Shown: positions 1 to 11,592, numbered from the stretch's first letter. The stretch is DNA of 64,000 bases from Monosporascus cannonballus (GCA_004154925.1 QJNS01000294.1:1-64000); one strand, 5' to 3'. Program-made: numbers and translations. The notes: generated from the sequence alone by a model not told the origin.

Positions 1-89
<89 letters not shown>
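1..89. repeat. Poly-C homopolymer at window edge
   Basis: Bases 1-89 are an unbroken run of C. On the strand of the neighbouring triosephosphate isomerase gene it is poly-G, starting about seven bases after the donor site (GTGAGTA) of that gene's last visible intron. A true G-homopolymer of this length would be unusual. A sequencing or assembly artefact or a collapsed low-complexity intron are the simplest explanations. No telomere motif is present. Confidence 0.9.
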
Positions 90-96
90 TACTCAC

Positions 97-977
97 AAGC
101 CGGCTTGAGACTGGCACCACCGACGAGGAATCCATCGATATCCTGCTCCTTGCTGAGTTCCTTGCAGTTCTTCTCGCTGACGCTGCCGCCGTAGAGGATG
201 CGGGTCTCGTCGGCGACCTGTTGGCTGACCTCCTTGGCGAGCCACTGGCGGATCATGGCGTGGACCTCCTGGGCCTGCTGCGTGCTAGCGACCTTGCCGG
301 TGCCGATGGCCCAGATGGGCTCGTAGGCGATGACGATGCGGCTCCAGTCCGAGATCTTGGCCTTGAGGGCCGACAGCTGGCTGGCGATGTGCTCGAGGGT
401 CTTGCCGGCCTCGCGCTGCTCGAGCGACTCGCCGCAGCACCAGATGACGCCGACGCCGTTCTCCGTGGCGTACCTGGTCTTGGACGCCACCGTCTCGTCG
501 CTCTCGGCCAGCAGCGTCCGCCGCTCCGAGTGGCCCAGGATCACCCAGTCGATGTTGCTGTCCTTCAGCTGCGACACCGAGATCTCGCCCGTGAAGGCAC
601 CGTTGGGCTTGTCAAACACGTTCTGCGCGGCGACGCCGATCTCCTTCTTCAGGTGCTCACGGACGAGCAGGAGGTAGAGGGCCGGGGGCGCGATGACGGT
701 CTCTGGTGGCCCGACGGTAGGTCAGCTTGCTTCGCCGGCGCCAGCGATAGAAGGCTACTCAGCAGCTCGTAGATTCAACCTCACCGGTGTTGGGGTCCAA
801 TTGGGCCTTGTTCAAGTTCTCGACGATCTCGGTGATGGACTTGATCGTCCCGTTCCTAAGCAGAAGAAAGCGTCTCGTCAGCTCTACCTACCCCTTACGG
901 CCGAGCAGTCAGCCCACAGGGGTTAGAAGGCCTAGTTACATCTTGAAGTTACCACCAACGAAGAACTTGCGCGCCAT
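97..977 (-). CDS. TPI1: Triosephosphate isomerase, 3' end missing
   Basis: Cytosolic glycolytic enzyme that interconverts dihydroxyacetone phosphate and glyceraldehyde 3-phosphate. Three exons are visible on the minus strand: 940-977, 785-855 and 97-702. The introns at 856-939 and 703-784 are GT-AG and keep the frame. The product begins MARKFFVGGNFKMN. The catalytic residues are in place: Lys12 (in NFKM), His94 (in GHSERR) and Glu164 (in AYEPIWAIGTGK), followed by the phosphate-binding LYGGS motif. The visible coding sequence is 238 codons plus one base, against about 248-251 for the family. It stops at ..LKPA with a consensus donor GTGAGT at 96-91, so a final exon of roughly ten codons should lie beyond the poly-C run. 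Reading through the donor to the TAG would give an atypical tail (ACE), so I treat the gene as cut by the window edge. Identification is very secure. Confidence 0.96.
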
Positions 978-1903
978 TTTGAAAGGTCTGATGTGAATGT
1001 ACAGCTAGGATATGGTATACAAAGTATAGGATATAAGAGATGAATCTTAGTGGTATGACTCTGAGTTTGCCACTGCTTCCAAGAAACAGATGTGAGATAT
1101 TCTAGGTTCTCAACACGCACTCACTCTACATATACGTCGATGGTGGGGCTCACTTCGCCAGAGAATGCAAAGCTCTGGATACAGAACCCCGCCAAACACG
1201 TCGAAATGCCGAGAGTGGGGCCAGTGGCTGTCTGCAGCGCTAGAAAATGATTTGGAGTCGGACCTGCCACAGTTACTATGTACTGAGGGTAGGCACACTT
1301 GAGTGGGCACCAGCCGTCAAGGTCTGAGGCATCTCCCCACCGCTGTGAAGTTGTCCTGTCTTGGCAATTACAACAAATTCCTAGACCAACAAAGAAAGGC
1401 GATTACATGCTGGATTGGAAACCTCCGAATCATTGTCCCATTTTAGGACGGATGCATTTTCAAATGTACCCGGACTTGCTAACATCTCCACGCCCGGCCG
1501 CCCCGGATATTGGACTTCATCCTCGGGCATGACTAGGTAACCTTGGTGAAGCATTATCTTCGATCATTGGATTTTGTTCGCCCGGATTTGCCTTACGGTA
1601 GCTATCACGAAACAATCTGATGAACCATCCACCACGTGGTCTGGATCTTTCCTTGGACGGACCTTCAAAATAGACCATGGCCGCCTGTCGTCTTGAATTA
1701 AAGTATAAGAACTGCCCCATCTTCCATTTTATCTTCGCTCGTACAGAAGACCCAGTCCTCAATATCCTTAACTCTAGTTAACATTAATCATACGTCGTCG
1801 ATCATGCAAATGCAAACCAGTGAGTACCAACTCCCCCAAACTCATTGCATATTGCTTGAGCCAACACCATCAAGCAAACCAAGCCATCCATAGATCTCTG
1901 CGA
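978..1903. other. Intergenic, TPI to Pro-rich gene
   Basis: Contains the promoter side of the isomerase gene (it starts at 977 on the minus strand) and the 3' flank of the Pro-rich gene. No ORF here has protein-like composition, and I see no RNA gene or clear repeat. Confidence 0.6.
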
Positions 1904-3742
1904 TCAGGGAAAGTGGCGTCTGATGTAGGGTCTTTCTGTTCTGCGGTCTGTAACCTCGACATAATGATGAGGCACCCCAGCTCGCCCATGACGTAGGTAG
2001 GATGGGTGCGATGGCTCTCTAAAAGGATCCTCGGTCAATATCGATCCGTTCTGCGCACGGTAATCGTACTCCGTGTCGCCATCGAGATAGTCGGTGAGGT
2101 ATTCGTCGTGCAGTGACAAGCGGTCCAGACTCGACAGCTCGTCATCTAGGTCCCTCCGGCGACGGAAGTCAACCGGGTCGACACTGACTGTGCGTGCCAT
2201 GCGAGTTGGACGGGCACCTTGGATGATGTGAGGCCGAGGGCGTGAAGCGCGGGTGGCTTCAAAAGCGATTTCTTCCGCCCGAACATCCTGCCTTCCGTCT
2301 CGTCTACCAACATCGTAGGCATCCTGCATGATCCTGTGGAGGTTGTCGGGTGGCGGGACTGGTGCCACGGGATGTGGTGGAGGCATTGGTGGTGGTCCGC
2401 AAGGTTCAGTTATCCCTGGGAATAGGGGTCCGTAGCCAGGCAGGTGCTGCTTTCCTTGTTTCGCATGGCGCCCAGGGTGATTGACGCCGTGGGACTGGCA
2501 GTTATCTCGCCGTGGGCCAGGGCTCTTGGTGTGCACATGACTCTTGTTTCGACCATGACCACGTGCGGAATGTCCGCTTCCCGTCACTGATGACGGTAGT
2601 GTCGCGGATGTCTCGGATCCGGAACTCCCCGAGTAAGAAGAGCCAGAGTCGCTGCTAGAGTCACTATGCCTCCGCTCCTTCTTATTAAAATTTCGGTTGC
2701 CTCTCCGCTGGGCCGGCCCGGGACGCCCACCGTTGTTCTGTGGCGGGCCCTGAGCTCCAACCCCGCCTTCGACTCTGCCTCCGCTAGGTCCGACCGGCGG
2801 GGGTCCCGGTCTTCCTCCACCCGCTCCTGGTGGTCCTGTCGTTGGTCCTGTCGTTGGTCCTCCCCGTGGTCCTCCTGGCGGTCCTCCTGGCGGCCCCCCT
2901 GGCGGTCCTCCCGAGGGTCCCATTGGAACCCTTGGTGGTGGTGCTGCGGGTATGCCAGCTTGTTGCGGCACTTGGTTTGGAAAGGCTGGCCAGGCCTGGT
3001 TGCCGTTCATGGACTGGAGTTTCCTCATTTCCCACAGCATTCTTATGTCCGCGCTATTCCTAGGTTCCCGTCTGAAGTAGGCGGTGAGCGATACCCGCTC
3101 GTACTGTTTCTTCCTATGGCCACCTGAAACATGATGGGACCTCTTTCTCGCCGAATTGGATCTCGCCTCAGTACTTGGGTACACCTTGCCCCGGCGCACT
3201 TTTGACGGTCGGATCTCTCGCAGCTGGTGGTCTATTTGTGCGAGAACCCACTGGTAATTCAGGAGGTCATGGTGTCCCTCGTGGGCTACGAGCTGATCTC
3301 GGGCTTTATCGATCTGTCGCTGAAGAGGAGGGTTCAAGGCCTTCTTCTTCTCGAGGACGGGCAGGGAGGTCTGGTCCAGCCGTCTAATCTCTTTGGCTAT
3401 CTGTTGCTGCGACATGCCGTTGACCTGTACTCGAATAGCCTTATCCCAAGTGGGCAGGTGCAATTCGCCATACTCGTCGTATAAGCTCTGCTGCGACATT
3501 TTCTCGAAACGGTATACAACGTATTCCATGAGGCTAATGCGCATGTCGGTCTCGGACAGCAAGTCCTCGCTGACGTCCGATATTTCGACTGCCCGACCCT
3601 GCCGGAGGTCTGGTGGTAGCATATGTCTGGGCGGGCCGGGGAGAGGGCCCGGCAACCCTAGCGGGCCGGCCATACGCTGCTGGGTGTTGCCACCCTGCCT
3701 GCCAGGGCCGTTAAGGTGGACGAAAGGTTGCTCTCCCGCCAT
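1904..3742 (-). CDS. Pro/Gly-rich basic protein, function unknown
   Basis: Single-exon ORF of 612 codons from an ATG at 3742 (product begins MAGEQPFVHLNGPG). An in-frame ATG at 3853 would add 37 residues, but the proximal start opens the protein-like part. I do not recognise the family. Visible parts in order: a short Pro-rich N terminus; a charged, probably helical region at about 55-260 with Gln/Glu/Lys-rich stretches; a collagen-like Gly-Gly-Pro tract at about 265-340 encoded by a minisatellite; a Ser-rich basic segment; and a C-terminal part rich in Arg and Asp (RRRRDLDDELSSLDRLSLHDEY). There is no signal peptide or membrane segment. The ordered N-terminal part looks like the uncharacterised, disordered proteins common in Sordariomycetes, and a nuclear or cytoplasmic scaffold is conceivable, but this is a guess. 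It is real coding sequence by length and composition. Confidence 0.75.
   Translation of the reverse strand: MAGEQPFVHLNGPGRQGGNTQQRMAGPLGLPGPLPGPPRHMLPPDLRQGRAVEISDVSEDLLSETDMRISLMEYVVYRFEKMSQQSLYDEYGELHLPTWDKAIRVQVNGMSQQQIAKEIRRLDQTSLPVLEKKKALNPPLQRQIDKARDQLVAHEGHHDLLNYQWVLAQIDHQLREIRPSKVRRGKVYPSTEARSNSARKRSHHVSGGHRKKQYERVSLTAYFRREPRNSADIRMLWEMRKLQSMNGNQAWPAFPNQVPQQAGIPAAPPPRVPMGPSGGPPGGPPGGPPGGPRGGPTTGPTTGPPGAGGGRPGPPPVGPSGGRVEGGVGAQGPPQNNGGRPGPAQRRGNRNFNKKERRHSDSSSDSGSSYSGSSGSETSATLPSSVTGSGHSARGHGRNKSHVHTKSPGPRRDNCQSHGVNHPGRHAKQGKQHLPGYGPLFPGITEPCGPPPMPPPHPVAPVPPPDNLHRIMQDAYDVGRRDGRQDVRAEEIAFEATRASRPRPHIIQGARPTRMARTVSVDPVDFRRRRDLDDELSSLDRLSLHDEYLTDYLDGDTEYDYRAQNGSILTEDPFREPSHPSYLRHGRAGVPHHYVEVTDRRTERPYIRRHFP
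2830..2920. repeat. GGTCCTCCTGGC-type coding minisatellite
   Basis: Imperfect tandem repeats of 9-12 bases (variants of GGTCCTCCTGGC and GGTCCTGTCGTT) lie inside the Pro/Gly-rich gene. On the coding strand they spell Gly-Gly-Pro and Thr-Gly-Pro units. The length probably varies between strains. Confidence 0.8.
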
Positions 3743-6700
3743 AAGGACGTTTCCTTGAAGAGTAGGGCTATGCCTAACGAAGGCGAATATGTTGTGGCAG
3801 GATGACGCTCTTTGGTTATGCTTTCGGTTCGGGCAATTGAAGTCTGGGGTCAACTCGTGAGTATCACGGTGGGAAACGGAGCTGTATAAATGGTAGATTG
3901 GAGCAGCAATTCACTGGCAGCCTAGGTAATGGTGCTCAAGAGTGAGGCGAGCAATGAAGTTTCATTATTCAGGATGGCGTGTATGGCATTGCTTGACTTA
4001 TAGGTAACATTCCTGAGGATGGGAAGGGTTATCAGCAGACAAAAAGTAGGCAAGCCACAAAAGTGCAGGCGAGCATTCTCATGATCAGCGGCATGATGAT
4101 CGGATCCGAGCCACCTTCTGCTCCCCCTCTCGCTAACCACGGACATTGTGGAAAGCTGGGCGTCACTGCTACCCCATATCCCTTCTCGGTGACGAATCTT
4201 GTCAGTTCCACTTGGACACACTGTCAAACGCTGCATCTGCGAGCGTTCTCCTGCAGTGCCCTTATCTCTATACATAGCAGCAGTCGCCCGTACATAGTAC
4301 GGCCCTGCCTTATTGGGCTTGCCGCATTGCGGTATCTAATGAGCACTGTTTTCTGACGGAAGGATTCGTCTCGGAGCCCTGAGATCGAAAGGAAAAGAGA
4401 ACGGGCTTTCCGAATGGCCGGACACCTCGATAAGGAGTTACACAACATATACCAAGCTCTGTTGCCTTGTCCACATTGTACAGTGCAAATGGCAATTAGG
4501 ATTTGCGAGGTGGGATTGAAATGAAGAATACGCCGCACGGCTTGCCCGGCCATTGCGAACCATCTCCCATCAATCAGGCCACCACTCAGTCGCCTTGTGG
4601 AAATGCGCTCACTATGGATATTGTATGTTTTACATCTGGAAATTTAGCCGAGCTAAGAGTCGGGGCGTAGCTTATGAAAAGCATGCATGCAGCTACCGTA
4701 TATAAGAAAGCTAAGGAAAGCTTTCTCCAACCAATCACGTCTGCAGGCTACGATATGTCATGCTTCGGCGTCCGCAGTCGGTGTTCTCGGTCTACTAAGT
4801 TGGAGTCCTGCGACGCAATGACAACGCACAACACACCATCTTCGCGAATCAGCCTCGGCCACCCGGGGCGTAAATTCTGGTTCGCGTCCCAAGCCACTGA
4901 TGCGCTCCAAGTCATATCCCGGGCGTAGGGGAACCCTTCAGATTCTACGAAGGGCGGATGTGCATCCTGCATGCCACGTACCATGTGGCATGTAGCATCT
5001 GAGGCTCTGCGACGGAGATATGGAGTCTCGGAGTCGCACCCCTTTTCCGGATATCGAACTGCCGCGACCTGCTCCAGATCGCTAACGCGCACGCTCTCCT
5101 CGGCCACCGCTCAGGCCAATCGTTTTTCTATTGCTACGCCATGTTGGGGCACCCTTCGATTACCCTCAGGCTAAGTCGTTCTGTTTCCTGTTGCCCTGAA
5201 TTGGAGTTTTGTGCTTGGAGGGTGTAGACGAACCACACCACAAAAAAAATAACCCACAGACAAATTACCCATCAATTATGATCTGCGCACGTCCAGACCT
5301 TACGCGTCTATTATCCAGCACCACCCATTTAGGACCCATCAGGATTGTTTCATGTTACTTCAAAGGTTGATTTTAATTCAGTTTTGTGGTGTTCCTCTAA
5401 TATGTGTTAGAGCTTCTTATATTATTTCACCCAAAACATTATTTACGTTCTCATATTTAAAAAGGGTTATTATTTCGTGGGTACCCACGAACCTGGAAGG
5501 GTGATGGGTGAGTTCCATCGCCCTATTAAGCTTCCCCCTCCTGTTTGTTCTCCAATAGCGTCTCCATCGACGAACCCGGCCTTGCCTATCCGCCCCCTCC
5601 GCATTCCATCTCTAGTTCGTGGGGCGTCATAACTAAACGAGTCCAGTAACCGAACCATGGGGCTCAGGGTTCGCCCGCCTTACCTTCCACAACCGGTGCG
5701 TGTCCATGTGCCCTCAATTTGGGCCTACCATAGTAGGGGATGAAGGCGCCACCATCCATCTAGTCCACAGCATGCGCGTGTGCATGTATGCACGTAATAT
5801 TGTGCCCCACCGTCGCTTTCCATCCGGGCAGGACTCGGACGTGGGAGGGCGAGGCCTCGAGCAGAGCCGCATCGCTTGTTACCGGTAACATTAACTCCCG
5901 TTATAGAACCCGGGCGGACGCTAAACGTTGGGCATCATTGCCGCCGCCGATCGCTGCGTCCCCTGTTTCTAGTTGAGACAATAATCTCATGTCTCTCTCC
6001 CCTGGGGCGTCCCCGAGCAGGGACATGATGGCCGGGCGGGGGAGGATGGAAGCCCCCATACTTTGCCACTCTCATTTGTCTAATCCGAGGCTCGGTTTCT
6101 ATAGCATTGTAAAGACCCCAGGGGTCTCTCGAGTGTTGTCCCTGGGTAGGCATCTACCTAGTTAGAGCCGCTCAAGTCGGCATATCCAGCATCCGCACTT
6201 GCCACAGTGGGCTCTCGCTTGCAAACAACATACCGGTGGCTTTCGTCCGGCTGGTTAGGATTGTGTTGGTTCCTGCTCTTTCACCTCAGCTTCGAATTGA
6301 GAGCCTCGCCGTGCCATGCTACGTGAAGCATCACAATCACAATCGGAACCGCCATGGAACCGGCGAAAGTGGGATAAACTTTTTGTTTGAACAATGCGCC
6401 TGACGTGGGTCGGCCTGACCTCGATGCACGACATGCTCCTTCTGGCTGGTCGATACCCGGGCATGTTACGTGCTCCGTACTTCGTAGTGTCGCTGCTACC
6501 TAAGTAAGCCGTCAACTGGCCCGCGATATGCAGGGACCTGGTTCCTAGGTTACGTAGTTCTCCCATTCCCCTTTCTATGCAAGCGTATACTCCGTGGCTG
6601 GGCACTGATAGAACAATCGAACCTTGGCAATTGGTGAACCGGTCGGTCAGTAAGTCAGACAGACGGACAGTTGGTCAAGGGGCGTAAGTGCGTTGTCGCA

Positions 6701-8762
6701 CGTTTTGGTTCGGTCTATCTGTACATACGGAGGACGAGTTTGCGCGACGCGCCTTCTCGGATTTGAGATCCGTTGAAGAGATTTTTTTTTCCAGGAGTTT
6801 TCTCCGAGTTTCTACCAAGCCGACACTCATCATCCATTATCCGCAGGCACGCGTCGGCGTTGGTGCGACACCGGGCCTAAACCAAGCGGTGCTCGGTCGT
6901 GTTTGCGATGGGTTTGGCGGCTCTGCTGTATATTTCCCCGTGGTCATGACTGGGATAGGAAGTCGCGGAGGCGGTTCTGGGATTATAAACAGGGCTGAGG
7001 CATGCGGCAACCGCGTGGGGGGAATGAGGCCGATGGACGGTGTCCTCCCTGACCTGTTACGAAGCAGTTGTGTTTCCCGAACCTAGGATCCCGGCTGCAA
7101 AGTTCAAGCCAGGTTGACGGTTTCTACCTAAGTCACTGGGTAAGTTGAGGAACTTCTCTAGCTACCTTGTGGACATCAACTGGGGTATTTGACCCCATAT
7201 TGTGGTCACTTTTCGCAACGGACTGCTTTACGACATATGAATATCTACAGCTAATACGAAGCTACTATTACTTTCAAGCATTGAACACATACGTGGCCTG
7301 ACAAGGGATAGGACACCCGGCAGAAGGTTGCGTGGGACTTATCGGAGGCCAGCCGCCACCGAACATGGCTCTTTAGTTTGAGTTGAATATGCAAAGGACC
7401 CAGTTACGACCAGAGCACAGATCGGACTTGCCTGAAAGATTAGCGTCCTCCCACGTCCCGTGGCCGGACATTTCGGTCGGGCATTGTAGAGCTGTGCCGG
7501 GATCTCCTGGTCCGGAGACAACCGCCACGGCCGCGGAGGGGGGCACCGCCCGGAGCGCTTCCGCCGGCCGTAGGCCAGGGGTAAGGAGGGTACCGCCGGC
7601 TCCGGCGCTGGGTCCCGGATGAAAACCGCCACACTCCGTATCGATAGATTCTCCGGCGTAGTAGCCAACCAGCATTCAACGCGTCACCAAGATAGCGCCC
7701 ATGTGTGAAACGGCGAGGTGCACGCGTAACTACGACAGTATTAAAATAAAACGAAAATTAAAAACTTAAATTGCACTGGGTATCCATTGGTGGACCGATT
7801 TGTGGTTGCTCCTCCATTTTTTATTGCAATGATTCCGCACGATTAATTATCCACGGGCATTTAATTGCAAAGCCTACATGTAACATCTGGAACGCTGCTC
7901 TTTGCGGTTCTTGCCGCGCTTATTAATGCCATGCATGGGTCACAACGACCCTGTTGATGGTACCTACTCTGCCTCAAAGGGAAAGGGACTGCCATGGCCA
8001 GACGCGATATTACGATGTCTTGGAGACTCTTGGGCCGTCTTGGTCCGTGTTCAGCTGAAGTTTGATCCGCCAACCTAAGTCATAATAAACATAAGCACCG
8101 GCCTGTAATGAGTGGATTATTGTCCCGACATCTTGGGCACACTCATATTTTGAGAAGAAGCCCTAATTCTCCATCGCGGTTTTATATTTGGCTTGGCTTT
8201 TCTGTCTCGGTGGCGCACGGGGCTGTTCGGGGTGGCATACGGACAGAGCTTAGACCGATTTAGTGATTCCTTCATTCTGCATATACTATACGCTTTTCCA
8301 ATGTAACACACTACCGTGATTTGGAAAAGCGGCTGAATGCTGGCGCCCTGGCGTCGCCCATACGCCTGATTGGCTGACGCACTGTACATAAATTGCCTAA
8401 TCGGGGTTTCGGGACCCGGATACTTCATAGGCATGAGGGATGACTTCCAACCACTGTCCGGTTTGCTCAGGGATAGAACCAAGTGAACCCAGGTGTTGTG
8501 GTGGCTTGTGACGGCACCCAACGAGACCCGAGGAAGTAATAATGCCAAAACTGTTGAACTTACCTTCAGCAAATTGCCCTCCGTACCTGCATATACGGCA
8601 CATGCCCACAGGTGCTCCTATATTCCTTTCTAAGTTACTCTATCCATTCTGCACTATATAATGATGGAGTCAATCGCTGCTGTTAGTGTGCTATACTGCC
8701 ACTCGAGCTTGTTATCGATTATCCTCCGTTTTCTCTTCCCGTCTTGGGTATTGCACTTCATC
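3743..8762. other. 5-kb gene-poor stretch
   Basis: Balanced base composition but no ORF with convincing protein-like composition, no tRNA, and no paired repeats that I can see. Bases 5,230-5,470 are locally AT-rich. Bases 7,440-7,640 are a local GC-rich patch with overlapping short ORFs on both strands and could be the remnant of a gene. None of the 60-150 codon ORFs here (for example 6,688-7,086 plus or 8,117-8,572 minus) resembles a known family. Confidence 0.5.
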
Positions 8763-10370
8763 ATGCGTATCTCAAGTTTGGCCGTCGCGGCCACTTCTCT
8801 CGCCGGCTCCTCGGGCGCTTTGGTTGCCAGGAACTGTACCGAGGTCGTTCCAGGCCAATATCTCGGAACTCCCTTCGAGAACCATCTGGAGATCTTGAAT
8901 CCGGCCTCCGAGAAGGCTTGGTTCAAGATCAGGGACCCCACTGGCCAGCATGTTTGCGAGAGCGACCCGGAAAGCGATCTGAGCTTGCTCACATTCTCGT
9001 CCCTCAACACCACCGGACAGAGGCCGCTCTATGAGAAGATCAAGCGCCTGATCATTGTCGCCCACGGCGCCAGAAGAGACCCTCACGACTACCATAACCA
9101 GATGGTTTATGCACTGTCACTGGTGGACCATCCGGACATCAACCTGGACACCGTGGCCATCGTTTCCCCTTACTTCCCCATGGACTTGGACCTTGGCGTC
9201 GGATTCCCTGACCCTAACGATCCTGAGGTTGCCTCTCGCGCCCTCGCCTGGTTCTTCGATAGATGGGTTGGCGGCGCCAATAACCAGTACCCCAAATCGG
9301 CGACTGTTGTCTCCTCGTATGATGTCTTTGATCAGATAATCCAGTGGTATGGAGACAAGACGCGGTTCCCCAATCTGAGCCAAATCGTCATCGCTGGCCA
9401 CTCCATGGGCGCGATGCTCATCCAGCGCTACGCGGCGATGGCCAAGTCTCCCGAACAACTAGGCGTCGATACCCCCATTACTTATTACGTAGGAAACCCT
9501 AACAGCGTGCTTTGGTTTGACAAGTCACGTCCGATGTCGACGGGCAACTGCAGCGAGGTCTGGGATAACTGGCGCGAGGGTCTTTCTAATTATATGAACT
9601 ACGACGTGGAGCATTCGGGAGAGATGACCTACAACGTCGAGTTAGCCCAGGCCGGCCCCGAGGCCATCCTGGCCAACTATAACAACAGGTCCATCGCCTA
9701 CGGGCGTGCGACCCGCGACAGAGGCGACTTCAAGGATATCTACGACTGCGCAGTCTACACGACGGGCAAGGACCGCAGCGAGCGGTTCTTCCAGTTCCTG
9801 AAGAAGTTCCCGGCGACGTGCGCGGACCCGCAGCCGGGGGCCGGTTGCCATACGCTCGACATCGTCGTATCGGGCCACAGCTCGGAGACCATGTTCCAGT
9901 CGGAGGCCGGTCGCGCGCGTCTGTTCCACGACAACTGGGACGGCGACGGCTCGCGCGCCTTCGACTTCGGGTACCCGCGGATCCAGGAGGGCGACGACCC
10001 GTACCCGGACCCGGCGCTCGCGGGCGGCCCCTTGGTCGAGGTCGACGACACCGTCTACGCCGGCAACATGACCTGGCGCGGCTGCTGGTCCGACGTCGAC
10101 GAGGCGCAGACCGTCGCCACGTTCCCGGACGAGCCGCTGTACCGCGGCAACCTGCTCTCGCGCAACTACTGCGCCGAGGTCTGCGCCGCCGCCGGCTTCG
10201 CCATCGCCGGCATGAACGGCAGCAAGTGCTTCTGCGCCGACGCCCTCGGAGTCCAGGCCGTCCCCGTCGTGAGCACCTCGTGCACCCTCAACTGCCCGGC
10301 CAACGCGTCCCAGACCTGCGGCGGGCCTTCGCGCCTCACGATCCTTGCCGCCGATGGCGTGGAGCTATGA
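8763..10370 (+). CDS. Secreted alpha/beta hydrolase with C-terminal WSC domain
   Basis: Single exon, 535 residues from the ATG at 8763. An upstream in-frame ATG at 8661 would put a second hydrophobic stretch in front and is less likely. The first ~20 residues (MRISSLAVAATSLAGSSGA) form a signal peptide, so the protein should be secreted or wall-associated. Residues ~95-330 show an alpha/beta hydrolase fold: an oxyanion-side IIVAHGARRDP motif and the nucleophile elbow GHSMG with Ser214. A GHSS motif around residue 380 could hold the catalytic His, but this is not certain. Residues ~438-530 are a WSC domain (GCWSD, ..NYCAEVCAAAGF.., CFCADAL, ..CGGPSRL) with the expected Cys spacing. WSC domains bind wall carbohydrate, so the likely role is an esterase or other hydrolase anchored to a glycan. 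Several N-x-S/T sites are visible. The substrate is unknown. Confidence 0.88.
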   Translation: MRISSLAVAATSLAGSSGALVARNCTEVVPGQYLGTPFENHLEILNPASEKAWFKIRDPTGQHVCESDPESDLSLLTFSSLNTTGQRPLYEKIKRLIIVAHGARRDPHDYHNQMVYALSLVDHPDINLDTVAIVSPYFPMDLDLGVGFPDPNDPEVASRALAWFFDRWVGGANNQYPKSATVVSSYDVFDQIIQWYGDKTRFPNLSQIVIAGHSMGAMLIQRYAAMAKSPEQLGVDTPITYYVGNPNSVLWFDKSRPMSTGNCSEVWDNWREGLSNYMNYDVEHSGEMTYNVELAQAGPEAILANYNNRSIAYGRATRDRGDFKDIYDCAVYTTGKDRSERFFQFLKKFPATCADPQPGAGCHTLDIVVSGHSSETMFQSEAGRARLFHDNWDGDGSRAFDFGYPRIQEGDDPYPDPALAGGPLVEVDDTVYAGNMTWRGCWSDVDEAQTVATFPDEPLYRGNLLSRNYCAEVCAAAGFAIAGMNGSKCFCADALGVQAVPVVSTSCTLNCPANASQTCGGPSRLTILAADGVEL

Positions 10371-11487
10371 AGTCTGTTTGGGATCGGTTTAACCAGGGCC
10401 TGATTCGTCAGGGCGTATTAAATGACGACATTGCATGTATTATTTCCTGTTACGTACTTGGGTGCGGTTTGGGCTTTCCCTATACCGGGTGGCGTGAAGA
10501 GGGGGTCAGCAGTGTACACGTTAGGGACACTGCTTATACAGGATAGAATGCATTAACCAGAGATATTTTTTACCATCAGGACAAGACTCGCCCAATGGCA
10601 TCTTAATGTCGATAGCTCAGAACTTTATTCATCGGGTATTTGTTCGAATGCTTAGGTCCTTCAACGCAGGGCTGACCCCAGGAACGGTAGCGAATGTACA
10701 AGTGGACCACAGAAAAGAGAACGACAAAGAAATACCGGATTGATCATAATGTATTGCTTTATAGCTATGTTGCGTATGGAGCGAGTCTAGTGTCTCATTG
10801 GTAGGACAACACCAGGAGATCTACAATATATATAAGCGGATTAAACCCCCTATGGTTCCGCGGGGGGCCTCCTGGAGTTAAACGAAGTCTTTAACGGTTG
10901 ATCAAACCATGCTCATTCGATTTCTAAATACGGACTGGGAGAATAAGTCGCCATATTCGAACTAATACCGTACTAGGTTTTTGAAAATATCCTATAGTAT
11001 CTGTAAAGGGTTGCTTTAAACATGACATATGATATTTAATCCTTACTCCTCCAGGGTGACTGCTTGTCTAATACTGGGACTGACTGCGGCTAGTAGCATC
11101 TAATTACCATCTATGTCATCCCAGGGGTGGATTGTCCGAGTTCTGGTCAAGTACAGACTGAGTACCAGGCCGAGTCCCTTGTTGCACACCACCGGGTATA
11201 CTAACGGGGATTCGAAACGAATGAAATTGATGTAACAGATCTTACTGATGGCGTCCGTCGTATGCCGAAGATAGACTATATTTCAGCAAATAATCAGTGC
11301 GGGGCACCAGGTATGGTGCTGGTGACTTGTTGCTACGAGAAGAGCTGTGAGGAGGGCTGGCGTCTTCCTAGTCTATATACGACCTAAATGGGTGGCAGCT
11401 GCGGTATGCGACTCTTTGTATTCACTTATCTGCTCTTCCCTCCATCCACATCCGGAAACCCTGAAATCGGGGTATCTACGTTACCAC
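10371..11487. other. Intergenic, hydrolase to tRNA-Leu
   Basis: No supported gene or repeat. Contains the 3' flank of the hydrolase gene and short AT-rich patches only. Confidence 0.55.
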
Positions 11488-11585
11488 GGTGAGATGGCCG
11501 AGTGGTTATGGCGCTGCGTTCAGGTTAACCTGTTCAAAATTTCGCAGTGGAGCAATCCGCGTGGGTTCGAGTCCCACTCTCATCA
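11488..11585 (+). tRNA. tRNA-Leu (CAG) with intron
   Basis: The full cloverleaf can be drawn. The acceptor stem is GGTGAGA / TCTCATC with discriminator A at 11585. The D arm is GCC/GGC, and box A is TGGCCGAGTGG. The anticodon stem is CTGCG / CGCAG with anticodon CAG at 11521-11523. There is a class II variable arm (GGA/TCC), and the T arm is GTGGG-TTCGAGT-CCCAC containing a good box B (GGTTCGAGTCC). A 17-base intron sits after position 37 (about 11525-11541). Its AACCTG pairs perfectly with CAGGTT of the anticodon region, as expected for an intron-containing pre-tRNA. Confidence 0.93.
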
Positions 11586-11592
11586 AGCCTCC

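Noticed and set aside
1..89. Poly-C run as a telomere or chromosome end
   Set aside because: No TTAGGG/CCCTAA units, and it falls within an intron of a housekeeping gene.
9818..10546. 242-codon ORF overlapping the WSC end of the hydrolase gene in another frame
   Set aside because: Arg/Gly-rich shadow produced by GC-ended codons in the true frame; it has no family features.
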